Numbered from the stretch's first letter, positions 1 to 4,775 are shown. The stretch: DNA of 5,120 bases from an uncultured Alcaligenaceae bacterium (GCA_937908115.1 CALEQZ010000049.1:1-5120), one strand, 5' to 3'. The notes: generated by a model not told the origin, from the sequence alone. Program-made: numbers and translations.

Positions 1-165
1 CGCCACGCTGTCGGACGGGTTGTAGATCAGGCGCGGCAGCGGATGCACGAAGGACGCCCAGGCCAGCGCAGCGAGGCCGCAGGCGGACAGGCCCGCCAGC
101 ACGATGCGAGCGCGCAGGCGCGAGCGAGGACGTGGCGCGGTGCCGGCAGTCGAAACGGCGTTCAT
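1..165 (-). CDS. traF: TraF-like S26 family signal peptidase (conjugal transfer), N-terminus only
   Basis: This is the first 55 residues of a leftward gene cut by the window edge; the translation was made by hand from the reverse strand. Residues 1-20 are short and arginine-rich. Residues 21-40 form one hydrophobic segment, a likely membrane anchor with the catalytic domain in the periplasm. It is followed by RLIYNPSDSVA, which fits the catalytic-serine motif of TraF-type S26 peptidases (N-x-S/T-x-S), making Ser53 the probable nucleophile. In RP4, TraF cyclises the TrbC pilin and belongs to the mating-pair apparatus; that role is known for the family and is inferred here. The ATG overlaps the stop of the DUF2840 gene as ATGA, and a strong GGGAGGG ribosome site (173-179) lies 7 nt upstream, so the start is secure. 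The catalytic lysine lies outside the window. A general leader peptidase is the alternative, but context favours TraF. Confidence 0.8.
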   Translation of the reverse strand, partial: MNAVSTAGTAPRPRSRLRARIVLAGLSACGLAALAWASFVHPLPRLIYNPSDSVA

Positions 166-695
166 GGCAGCGCCCTCCCGATGAGCCATGCGGCGTGCCG
201 CTCGGCGGTGTATTCGGGCAGCGGCAGGCGCGCAGCGAGCCGGTTGGCGAGCGTGCGCCAGTACACGGGCGAGGCACCGATAGGCGCGATGCCCAGCGCC
301 TCGATGGCGTCGATGCGCTCCAGCACGGCGCGCACCTGATTCTCGCCCTCGGCGTGCAGCAGCAGGCGCGCGCCCGGCTGCACGCCGGGAATGCGCTGCG
401 CCGCATCGAGCGGCGTGCAAGCCTGCATCACCATGAGCTGCCAGCGAATCGTGCCGTAGTCGTTGGCCTGCCAGCGGATGCGGCAGAACATGGCGCCCGG
501 CTGGAACACCGCGCAGCGCCGCCAGCGGTCGAGCTGGTGCGTGCGCGCAGGTTCGCCGAAGCGCAGGTAGAGCTTGAAGCGCGGTTCGATGTAAGCCAGT
601 GCCACGCGCGTCAGCGGCGCGTTGGCAGGCTGGCCGGAAGGTGCTGCGAGCGCAGCCGTGGCCGCGCCAGCGGCAGGCGAAGCGGATGCGGTCAT
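162..695 (-). CDS. DUF2840 domain-containing protein
   Basis: A 177-residue protein that I place in the DUF2840 family, uncharacterised proteins found next to traF and parA on proteobacterial ICEs. Residues 1-27 are a low-complexity Ala/Pro/Ser tail and the conserved part starts near LTRVALAYIEPRFKLYLRFG (28-47). Further blocks are the tryptophan and arginine-rich DRWRRCAVF (56-64), FCRIRWQANDYGTIRWQL (70-87), GVQPGARLLLHAEG (104-117) and a C-terminal YWRTLANRL (145-153). No signal peptide, membrane segment or recognisable catalytic motif is seen, so it is probably cytosolic. The start ATG overlaps the preceding ribbon-helix-helix stop as ATGA, and its own stop overlaps the peptidase start in the same way. 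Its upstream ribosome site is weak (AGAGAG), as expected for a gene translated by coupling. The function is unknown; its place between partition and transfer genes suggests a role in element maintenance or conjugation, which is inference. Confidence 0.85.
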   Translation of the reverse strand: MTASASPAAGAATAALAAPSGQPANAPLTRVALAYIEPRFKLYLRFGEPARTHQLDRWRRCAVFQPGAMFCRIRWQANDYGTIRWQLMVMQACTPLDAAQRIPGVQPGARLLLHAEGENQVRAVLERIDAIEALGIAPIGASPVYWRTLANRLAARLPLPEYTAERHAAWLIGRALP

Positions 696-976
696 GGGGT
701 GTTCTCTCTGCGATGCTCGGGAAACTCACGCTCCAGCAGGCTGCGCAGCAGATCGGCCACGGTCACGCCCTGCGTGAAGGCCGACACCTTGATGCGCGCG
801 CGCAGCGCGGGCGTGATGTCGAGGGTCAGGCGAGCGGTGTAGAGGTCGCCCTTGTTGAGCGCATCGGCGTCGCCTTGGCGAATCCACGCCTCGGCGTGCG
901 GATTCGCGGGCGGACGCGCGCCGATGCCGACGCGCTTTGCCATGCGCTTGCTGTTCGGTGGCGGATTTGCGGTCAT
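692..976 (-). CDS. Small ribbon-helix-helix DNA-binding protein, probable ParG/ParB-type partner of ParA
   Basis: A 94-residue protein with a basic, proline-rich and apparently disordered N-terminus (1-44) and a C-terminal ribbon-helix-helix fold: a strand YTARLTLDI (46-54), helix 1 from TPALRARIKVSAFTQG (55-70) and helix 2 from TVADLLRSLLEREF (72-85). This architecture, a mobile basic tail followed by ribbon-helix-helix, is that of ParG-like centromere-binding proteins, which dimerise, bind short direct repeats, repress their own operon and stimulate the ParA ATPase through the tail. The gene directly follows parA with a 4-bp ATGA overlap, so the two products should be made together. The ATG at 976 is preferred over a GTG three codons earlier because it gives the coupled overlap and has GGTGG upstream. 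There is no ParB-type HTH or nuclease domain, so 'ParB' would be only a functional label. Family assignment is by fold pattern; partition function is inferred. Confidence 0.75.
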   Translation of the reverse strand: MTANPPPNSKRMAKRVGIGARPPANPHAEAWIRQGDADALNKGDLYTARLTLDITPALRARIKVSAFTQGVTVADLLRSLLEREFPEHRRENTP

Positions 977-1611
977 GTCGGCCACCGCAGCAGTTCGTCC
1001 ACCAGCGCGGTGATTTCACGCGCGGCGGCGCTGTCCGGCGCCGTCTCGCGTGCAAGCCGGCCAGCGGCCACGCTGTCGGCGAACACGATGCGTTGATGCA
1101 CTTCAGAGCGCAGCGCAGGAAGCGGTTGGTCGGCCAGCGCCTGGCGCGCTTCGCGCCCGATCACGGTGGTACTGATGCGCCGATTGATGACGAAGGCCGC
1201 ACGCAGCGCAGGCCGAAACACCTGCGCCTCGCGGATCAGCGCCACCATCTCGGCGCTGGCCCACAGGTCGTAGGGGCTGGGCTGCACGGGGATCAGCACG
1301 CGCTCGGCCGCCAGCAGCGCGGAGCGCGCCAGTGCCGCGATGCGTGGCGGGCCGTCGATGATGACGTGATCGGCCCGCCTGGCGAGTTCTGGTGCTTCCT
1401 GATGCAGCGTTTCGCGTGCCAGGCCCACGGCGCTGAACAACCTTGGCAAACCCTGCTGGCTTCTGCGCTGTGTCCAGTCCAGCGATGAACCCTGCGGGTC
1501 GGCATCGAGCAGAACGACATGCTGGCCGCGCAGCGCCAGCTCGCCGGCGATGTGCGTGGCGAGCGTGGTCTTGCCCACGCCGCCTTTCTGGTTGAGCAGA
1601 GCGACGATCAT
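973..1611 (-). CDS. parA: ParA family partition ATPase (small, type Ib)
   Basis: A 212-residue deviant Walker ATPase that segregates DNA by forming ATP-dependent gradients on the nucleoid. Visible motifs are the deviant Walker A NQKGGVGKTT (7-16) with signature lysine K9, the A' box LLDADPQGS (34-42) and Walker B VIIDGPP (83-89). The late motif VLIPVQPSPYDLW (105-117) is typical of this subgroup. It has no N-terminal HTH domain, so it is a short type Ib ParA, the class normally paired with a small ribbon-helix-helix protein rather than a full ParB. Such a gene follows immediately with an ATGA overlap. The start at 1611 is chosen because GGAGG (1620-1624) lies 8 nt upstream and the Walker A then falls at the expected place; the frame stays open to 1680, but those extra residues look non-conserved. 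The likely operator/centromere repeats lie 92-123 bp upstream. On an ICE such a system may stabilise the excised form. Confidence 0.93.
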   Translation of the reverse strand: MIVALLNQKGGVGKTTLATHIAGELALRGQHVVLLDADPQGSSLDWTQRRSQQGLPRLFSAVGLARETLHQEAPELARRADHVIIDGPPRIAALARSALLAAERVLIPVQPSPYDLWASAEMVALIREAQVFRPALRAAFVINRRISTTVIGREARQALADQPLPALRSEVHQRIVFADSVAAGRLARETAPDSAAAREITALVDELLRWPT

Positions 1612-1702
1612 GGTCTGGCCCTCCACACTGGAAAGCCGGGCTTTTGCTGCTGCGTTTGTGGCCGCGTGGTGGTTGTCCACCGCAGCGGCGTTTCCCTACT
1701 AA

Positions 1703-1734
1703 AAGTTAGAGAAATTAAGTTAGGGAAGTTAGAG
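1703..1734 (+). repeat. Three AAGTTAG-core repeats, candidate partition operator/centromere
   Basis: The 9-mers AAGTTAGAG (1703-1711), AAGTTAGGG (1717-1725) and AAGTTAGAG (1726-1734) lie in direct orientation; the last two are contiguous and the first is 5 bp away. A degenerate copy in inverted orientation, CCCTACT, lies at 1695-1701 minus one base. Short tandem sites upstream of a parA and ribbon-helix-helix operon are the usual operator and centromere of ParG or omega-type proteins. Binding by the 692-976 product is inferred. Confidence 0.45.
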
Positions 1735-1740
1735 GGTGCA

Positions 1741-1765
1741 CAAACCCAATGCTGGCGCGGGTTTG
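1741..1765. repeat. Inverted repeat CAAACCC/GGGTTTG
   Basis: Perfect 7-bp arms CAAACCC (1741-1747) and GGGTTTG (1759-1765) are separated by 11 nt, between the AT-rich repeats and the iterons. It could be a weak hairpin ending leftward repA transcripts, but no U-run follows, so it may equally be a protein-binding site or part of the origin architecture. Confidence 0.3.
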
Positions 1766-1776
1766 CGGCCGATCGG

Positions 1777-1840
1777 CACGCCTGATAGCACGATAGTCCC
1801 ACGCCTGATAGCACGATACCCCGCACGCCTGATAGCACGA
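1777..1840 (+). repeat. Three iterons (CACGCCTGATAGCACGA)
   Basis: Perfect 17-bp copies begin at 1777, 1800 and 1824; the first two are identical over 19 bp, ending in TA (1777-1795 and 1800-1818), and the third ends at 1840. The periods of 23 and 24 bp are close to two helical turns and put the sites on nearly the same DNA face, as in iterons bound by plasmid initiators. They lie just downstream of repA. RepA as the ligand is inferred from this position. Confidence 0.75.
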
Positions 1841-1842
1841 CA

Positions 1843-1873
1843 CCATCCACAGGCTTTCCCGAAGTTATCCCCG
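1843..1873 (+). promoter_or_regulatory. Two DnaA-box-like 9-mers beside the iterons
   Basis: CCATCCACA (1843-1851) and TTATCCCCG (1865-1873) each match 7 of 9 positions of the DnaA box TTATCCACA, in the same orientation. The second overlaps the repA stop codon. Each alone is weak; a pair directly next to iterons is what an origin that uses host DnaA would show. Confidence 0.35.
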
Positions 1874-2722
1874 TGCCGTCTGCGGCACGGGCCGGAAGGT
1901 CAGCAGCTCCATGCCGTTGTCCGGCATCCGCTCGATGCCCAGGACGTAGCCGGGCAGCGACTGCCGCGCGACCAGCGCGCGCAGGTCGCAGGCGAAGTCG
2001 TAGGGCTTGGCGGTACTGCCGGATTTCTGGTGAAGGTAGCGAAAGTCGAACTGCCAGCCGTATGCCTGCTTGCCGCCGTGCTTGCGCACCAGGCGGTACA
2101 GCCACCGCTCGATGCCACCAGTGAGCCGGAAGTACGCCGGGTCGATGGTCAGCACCAGGGCGGCGTCGAGTACGCCCGCATAGAACCAGTCCGGCAGGAT
2201 CAGTTCGATGCCCAGCGGCGTGCCGCTGGCATCGGCCAGTTCCTTCCATTCGTTGATCCACGAGAAGCGGTGCAGACGCCTCCCTGTCGTCTCGCGGATG
2301 GACGTGGCCACCGTGGTCGATTGCAGGCGATCCAGCGCGGCCTTGAGGCGCTGGTAGTCGCGCAGCGACTTGCCGCGCCCGATGAAGCGCAGGATCTCGT
2401 AGGGCGTGGCGCGCATCAGCCGCGACGGGCGCAGGCCCGCATCCTTCGCCTCCACGATCTGCGAGGCCGCCCATATCAGCACGTCCGCATCCCAGATCGT
2501 GGCGATGCCGTGCTCCTGCGTGCCTTCCACGCGAATCGTCACGTTGCCCGCACGGAAGTCGATGGGCTTGACCCGCTTGGACTTGCCGAGCGAGAAGAAC
2601 GGATAGGCCATCAAGTCCTGGCTGTCGCGCGGCGCCATGTCGCCGGGCAAGGCGCGGAACAGGTCGAGCTGTTCGCGCTCCTGCAACGGCCGCTGCCGGG
2701 ACGGCAGCGCGGTGCTGGACAT
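1865..2722 (-). CDS. repA: Replication initiator protein A (RPA family)
   Basis: A 285-residue protein that I place in the RPA replication initiator family found on proteobacterial plasmids and Tn4371-like ICEs; it is expected to bind the iterons downstream of the gene and open the origin. Recognisable family blocks are QLDLFRALPGDMAPRDSQDLM (18-38), AYPFFSLGKSKRVKPIDF (39-56), GIATIWDADVLIWAASQI (72-89), RATPYEILRFIGRG (104-117), YQRLKAALDRLQSTTVATSI (123-142), FSWINEW (153-159), IELILPDWFYAGVL (172-185) and the winged-helix-like LTGGIERWLYRLVRKHGG (200-217). The length is usual for the family and the frame is intact. The ATG at 2722 has a modest AGG about 8 nt upstream and lies 26 nt below the stop of the HTH_17 gene, so the two are probably co-transcribed. 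RepA autoregulation is common in iteron systems, but no operator at its start is evident here. Confidence 0.92.
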   Translation of the reverse strand: MSSTALPSRQRPLQEREQLDLFRALPGDMAPRDSQDLMAYPFFSLGKSKRVKPIDFRAGNVTIRVEGTQEHGIATIWDADVLIWAASQIVEAKDAGLRPSRLMRATPYEILRFIGRGKSLRDYQRLKAALDRLQSTTVATSIRETTGRRLHRFSWINEWKELADASGTPLGIELILPDWFYAGVLDAALVLTIDPAYFRLTGGIERWLYRLVRKHGGKQAYGWQFDFRYLHQKSGSTAKPYDFACDLRALVARQSLPGYVLGIERMPDNGMELLTFRPVPQTARG

Positions 2723-2748
2723 GGCGATGGCCTGCCGCGCGCCGCCGA

Positions 2749-3030
2749 TCAGCGCGCACGGCTGTCGGCCGAGTGGTGCTCGGCGTATTCGGGATCGGAA
2801 GTCGTCTCGAAGCTGCGGTCGGCAGCCCAGGCATCGAGGTCGGCCACGGCGTACATGACGCGCCGGCCGAACTTGCGAAAACGCGGGCCGCCGCCGATCA
2901 CGCGCTGCTTTTCCAGCGTGCGCGGCGACAAGCGCAGGTACTCGGCGGCTTCGTCGTTGGTGAGATAGCGTTGGGGCTGCGCGGCAGCGGTCGAGACAGT
3001 GGCGGCAGGCCGCAAGGGAGCGGGACGCAT
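2749..3030 (-). CDS. Small HTH_17 (AlpA/excisionase-like) DNA-binding protein
   Basis: A 93-residue protein with a low-complexity N-terminus (1-20) and a compact winged-helix domain of the HTH_17/MerR-like class at about 21-70. RYLTNDEAAEYLRLSPRTLEK (21-41) gives the helix-turn-helix, GGGPRFRKFGRRVMYAVADLDAW (47-69) the wing and last helix. Such proteins act as transcription factors or as recombination directionality factors; the sequence does not decide which. The tail (71-93) is polar and not recognised. The ATG at 3030 is chosen because GGAGG (3039-3043) lies exactly 8 nt upstream; ATG or other starts at 3045 and 3066 lack a ribosome site. repA follows after 26 nt, so control of repA or of excision is the natural guess. 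Its ribosome site lies in one arm of an imperfect inverted repeat described separately. Confidence 0.85.
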   Translation of the reverse strand: MRPAPLRPAATVSTAAAQPQRYLTNDEAAEYLRLSPRTLEKQRVIGGGPRFRKFGRRVMYAVADLDAWAADRSFETTSDPEYAEHHSADSRAR

Positions 3031-3038
3031 GGTGTGAA

Positions 3039-3086
3039 CCTCCATCGGTTGAAAGCGCCCGGCCACACAGCGCGACCGGATGGAGG
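3039..3086 (-). promoter_or_regulatory. Possible hairpin masking the HTH_17 gene ribosome binding site
   Basis: In the leftward mRNA, CCUCCAUC (3086-3079) can pair with GAUGGAGG (3046-3039), which contains the GGAGG ribosome site of the gene starting at 3030. After one bulged C, GGU (3077-3075) pairs with ACC (3049-3047), giving 11 pairs around a 25-nt loop. Such a stem would limit translation of this gene and, through it, possibly repA. The pairing is read from sequence; regulation is inferred. Confidence 0.35.
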
Positions 3087-3113
3087 CAGTCTCAAGAAGC
3101 GAGGGGTTTTAGA

Positions 3114-3875
3114 TCAGGGCCGTTTTGCATCCACATCAAAACGACCCTTCTCAAGCGGCGGAAGCTGTGCTAATTGGCGGTAGCCGCCGCGCATCAGCGC
3201 ATCGCCGCGATGCACCAGGCGGCGCACCTTGGAGCGCAGCCCGCCATCGCTGTACCAATCGGCTGCGGCATCCACGCCGAACAGTCCTTCCGCGACTTCA
3301 CGCAAGGACGCGCCCGCGAGGGTCGCGTCGAGCGCCTGCAAGCTGTGCAGTTCCAGCAGCGCGGTAGGTGTCGGCCTGGGCTTGGCGGCTGCCAGTGCCG
3401 CTTGGAGCGCATGACCGCGCGCAGGCGCGGCAGCCTCGCCGCGGTGGGCATAGGCCACGGCCATGCCGTCTTCCAGGCCGGGCGCGAGCGCGAAGCGCAG
3501 GCAATGACCTGGGCTGCGCGCGATCAGCGCCAGCCCTTTGCCGTCATGGAGCAGTTGCTTGTGACCGGGGATGCGCCAGAACGCGAAGGTCGCCGCATCC
3601 TGTGGCGGATCGGCATCGGGGTAGAGCTGCACCACGGCGGCATGGCCGGGCAGCCAGGCCGGATGCGCGTCGCGCGCATCGAGCGCCGGGTCTTCCAATA
3701 GGCGCAAACCCCAGCGATGCGCCGCGTCTGGCCGGCGATGACGGCGAAGCCAGTCGAGCCGGTAGTCGGGATGCCTGCGCAAATACTCCCAAGCGAGCGC
3801 GAGCGCATCCAGCCAAAAGACATACAGGTATGCGGCAGTCGGATACCAATGCGCGAGGTGATGAGGATTGACCAT
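3114..3875 (-). CDS. DUF2285 domain protein with DUF6499-type N-terminus, probable regulator
   Basis: A 253-residue protein. The N-terminus, W10YPTAAYLY...ALAWEYLRRHPDYR (10-39), matches the short module often labelled transcriptional regulator or DUF6499 that precedes DUF2285. The middle (55-150) carries conserved-looking pieces such as FAFWRIPGHKQLLHDGKGLAL (98-118). The C-terminal third is the DUF2285 domain, LLELHSLQALDATLAGASLREVAEGLFG (173-200) followed by W207 and LRSKVRRLVHRGDALMRGGYRQL (213-235), a pattern that looks like an HTH fold. The family is uncharacterised but recurs beside repA/parA on ICEs and is usually annotated as regulatory. The ATG at 3875 has a GGAGGAGG ribosome site (3880-3887), so this start is firm. 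The HTH_17 gene follows after 83 bp. No signal peptide or membrane segment is seen. Assignment is by recall of family pattern; DNA binding is inferred. Confidence 0.85.
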   Translation of the reverse strand: MVNPHHLAHWYPTAAYLYVFWLDALALAWEYLRRHPDYRLDWLRRHRRPDAAHRWGLRLLEDPALDARDAHPAWLPGHAAVVQLYPDADPPQDAATFAFWRIPGHKQLLHDGKGLALIARSPGHCLRFALAPGLEDGMAVAYAHRGEAAAPARGHALQAALAAAKPRPTPTALLELHSLQALDATLAGASLREVAEGLFGVDAAADWYSDGGLRSKVRRLVHRGDALMRGGYRQLAQLPPLEKGRFDVDAKRP

Positions 3876-3948
3876 GACGCCTCCTCCTGCGAACAGGACT
3901 CGCCGCCACGGAAGAACTACGCGCTACATCGCCATCGTCAGAGCGTCA

Positions 3949-3977
3949 TGGGTTAAAAAGGCGAATGGGGTTGTCAA
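3949..3977 (-). promoter_or_regulatory. Candidate leftward promoter for the DUF2285-HTH_17-repA genes
   Basis: Reading leftward, a perfect -35 TTGACA lies at 3977-3972, about 97 bp before the DUF2285 start. No good -10 follows at 16-18 bp; the best AT-rich hexamer, TTTAAC (3957-3952), is only 14 bp away. It could be a weak or activator-dependent promoter, or a chance match. Confidence 0.25.
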
Positions 3978-4157
3978 GACCGATTGGCTCCGATGCGTTG
4001 CGATATTCGTCTCAATGATGCGGCGGCAGCGCCCCGAACTTGGAGTGCTGCACAGGCCAGCCTGCCGCAGCCCGCGCTGGGCATCATGTCTATTTGGATC
4101 AGACTGGTGGGGCTACGCCGCAAGAATGCTGATTAAGACCTGCCCGGTATGACGCCA

Positions 4158-4176
4158 GACTGAAAAAGTCACAGTC
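4158..4176 (-). terminator. Weak stem-loop after the DUF2958 gene
   Basis: GACTG (4158-4162) and CAGTC (4172-4176) form a 5-bp stem with a 9-nt loop, 8 nt past the stop codon. On the leftward transcript the U-run is in the loop rather than after the stem, so it is not a classic intrinsic terminator. It is listed because it is the only structure seen in the position where transcription might end. Confidence 0.2.
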
Positions 4177-4184
4177 GGCCGTAT

Positions 4185-4535
4185 TCAGTCCGGGATCGCG
4201 CCGTCGCGCTCGGCCAGCCGGGTGTACTCCGACAGCGTGCGTGTGGGGCGGAAATAGCGGTCGCGCAGCACGGGCTGCTGGCGCGGCCCGACGATGCCGG
4301 CCAGCTCGGACAGCTTGACGGTTCCCTGCGCCGGCATCCCGATTCCCAGGTCGATGAGACCCCAGGCGGTATCGCCATCGGCGGGATCGAGTGCGGCCAG
4401 CAGCCAGGTCACATGCGCGTCCGGCGTGAACAGCCGCACCACGGGCACCGGGTCGATGGCCCGGCCAGCGGCGCGGGCCTCGCCGTTGGCGAGCAGTTGC
4501 GCGCGCTCCGGGACGGTGGCGAGTGGCTGGGGCAT
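4185..4535 (-). CDS. DUF2958 domain-containing protein
   Basis: A 116-residue protein that I recognise as DUF2958, a small uncharacterised family common on ICEs and plasmids. Conserved pieces in order are ERAQLLANG (10-18), the near-invariant DPVPVVRLFTPDA (28-40), TWLLAALDPADGDTAWGLIDLGIGMP (43-68), a strand-rich VKLSELAGI (73-81), RDRYF (91-95) and LSEY (101-104). It looks like a compact soluble protein with no membrane segment and no obvious catalytic triad. The ATG at 4535 begins just before the conserved region and has GGGA roughly 9 nt upstream. The frame stays open to 4739, but that extension has only an unusual TTG start and no conserved content. A promoter candidate at 4711-4739 would leave a leader of about 170 nt. 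Function is unknown; its neighbours suggest a role in element maintenance or host interaction, but nothing in the sequence says which. Confidence 0.88.
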   Translation of the reverse strand: MPQPLATVPERAQLLANGEARAAGRAIDPVPVVRLFTPDAHVTWLLAALDPADGDTAWGLIDLGIGMPAQGTVKLSELAGIVGPRQQPVLRDRYFRPTRTLSEYTRLAERDGAIPD

Positions 4536-4562
4536 GGTCGGCAATCCCACAAATCCAATGAT

Positions 4563-4643
4563 GCACGGATGCGGTTTCACGTTGAAGCGCAGAACCGCCA
4601 AACCGGATTTACGCCTTCGTGCGCAAGCACGGATGCGCTTGCG
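4563..4643. repeat. Direct repeat and inverted repeat in the DUF2958 leader
   Basis: The 11-mer GCACGGATGCG occurs at 4563-4573 and again at 4627-4637, 64 bp apart. The second copy lies within an inverted repeat, CGCAAGC (4622-4628) and GCTTGCG (4637-4643), with an 8-nt centre. In the leftward mRNA this would be a hairpin about 90 nt before the DUF2958 start. It could be a leader structure or a regulator-binding site; no function is assigned. Confidence 0.3.
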
Positions 4644-4704
4644 TGGCTTTGCTGGAACCCGCCGATGCGGATTTCCGTAAAGGCACAAAAACGTATAACA
4701 CCAA

Positions 4705-4733
4705 ATGAACACTATAGATTGTAGCCCTATAGG
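4705..4733 (+). promoter_or_regulatory. Candidate rightward promoter for the XRE regulator
   Basis: ATGAAC (4705-4710, 3 of 6 with TTGACA) and TATAGG (4728-4733, 4 of 6 with TATAAT) are spaced by 17 bp. Transcription would start near 4740 and leave a leader of about 36 nt before the GTG at 4776. The -10 lies inside the palindrome at 4724-4735, so occupancy of that site would block it. Match quality is modest. Confidence 0.35.
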
Positions 4734-4739
4734 GCGCAA
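4711..4739 (-). promoter_or_regulatory. Candidate leftward promoter for the DUF2958 gene
   Basis: Reading leftward, TTGCGC (4739-4734) and TATAGT (4716-4711, 5 of 6 with TATAAT) are separated by 17 bp. It overlaps the rightward candidate almost completely, and the palindrome at 4724-4735 fills most of its spacer. It is the best -10 in the region between the two divergent genes. Confidence 0.4.
4724..4735. promoter_or_regulatory. Palindromic operator candidate GCCCTATAGGGC
   Basis: A perfect 12-bp palindrome with imperfectly spaced outer arms ATTG (4718-4721) and CAAT (4737-4740). Its core CTATAG (4727-4732) recurs 15 bp upstream at 4712-4717, so two half-turn-related sites may exist. It lies 41 bp before the XRE gene, within both divergent promoter candidates, the usual place for a self-regulating XRE repressor. 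Binding is inferred. Confidence 0.5.
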
Positions 4740-4775
4740 TGGGCTGTCATCTTGGTTTTTCGAGGGAAACCATAG

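Larger units (their letters stand above)
1612..1864. other. Putative vegetative origin (oriV) and partition-site region between repA and parA
   Basis: This non-coding stretch holds several elements usual in iteron-regulated replicons. Three 17-19 bp direct repeats lie at 1777-1840. Two partial DnaA-box matches lie at 1843-1851 and over the repA stop at 1865-1873. An AT-rich segment (1691-1734, about one third GC against roughly 65% overall) could serve as an unwinding element and carries three 9-bp repeats. There is also a 7-bp inverted repeat at 1741-1765 and a 10-bp perfect palindrome GCCGATCGGC (1768-1777) abutting the first iteron. The RPA-type initiator is encoded immediately upstream. 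All elements are read directly; the assignment as an origin is inferred from their combination. It must also contain the parA operon promoter, but I see no convincing -35/-10 pair. Confidence 0.65.
3876..4184. other. 309-bp gap between the DUF2285 and DUF2958 genes
   Basis: No gene is supported here. A rightward open frame (3868-4152) has no family resemblance and no good ribosome site, and it overlaps the ribosome site of the DUF2285 gene. The contents that can be named are the DUF2285 ribosome site at 3880-3887, a consensus leftward TTGACA at 3972-3977, and a small stem-loop at 4158-4176 just past the DUF2958 stop. GC is somewhat lower than in the flanking genes, especially around 3950-4015. 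Confidence 0.5.

Noticed and set aside
132..842. Rightward open frame of 236 codons opposite the DUF2840 and ribbon-helix-helix genes
   Set aside because: The coupled leftward genes with ATGA overlaps and family motifs account for this DNA; the rightward product is compositionally biased.
1612..1680. Upstream extension of ParA by 23 residues
   Set aside because: The Walker A motif is normally near the N-terminus in this class, and the ATG at 1611 has a well-spaced GGAGG.
1777..1840. CRISPR-like repeat array
   Set aside because: Only three copies with 4-7 bp between them, far too short for spacers; position after repA fits iterons.
1608..2834. Leftward open frame of 408 codons in another frame of repA
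   Set aside because: It spans repA, the iterons and the parA start in one frame, is Arg/Ala/Pro-rich and has no recognisable domain; RepA in the adjacent frame explains the region.
1736..2968. Long rightward open frame of 410 codons opposite repA
   Set aside because: It is antisense to a clearly conserved repA and crosses the iterons; its product is low-complexity with no family resemblance. Long antisense frames are expected at this GC content.
3067..3095. Leftward promoter with TTGAGA (3095-3090) before the HTH_17 gene
   Set aside because: The -35 matches 5 of 6, but nothing resembling a -10 lies 16-18 bp downstream (CGCTGT at 17 bp).
3868..4152. Possible 94-residue rightward gene in the gap
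   Set aside because: No ribosome site of note, no family resemblance, odd composition, and it overlaps the ribosome site of the DUF2285 gene.
4536..4739. N-terminal extension of the DUF2958 protein by 68 residues
   Set aside because: It would begin at TTG inside the promoter/palindrome region and has no conserved content; the ATG at 4535 starts just before the family domain.
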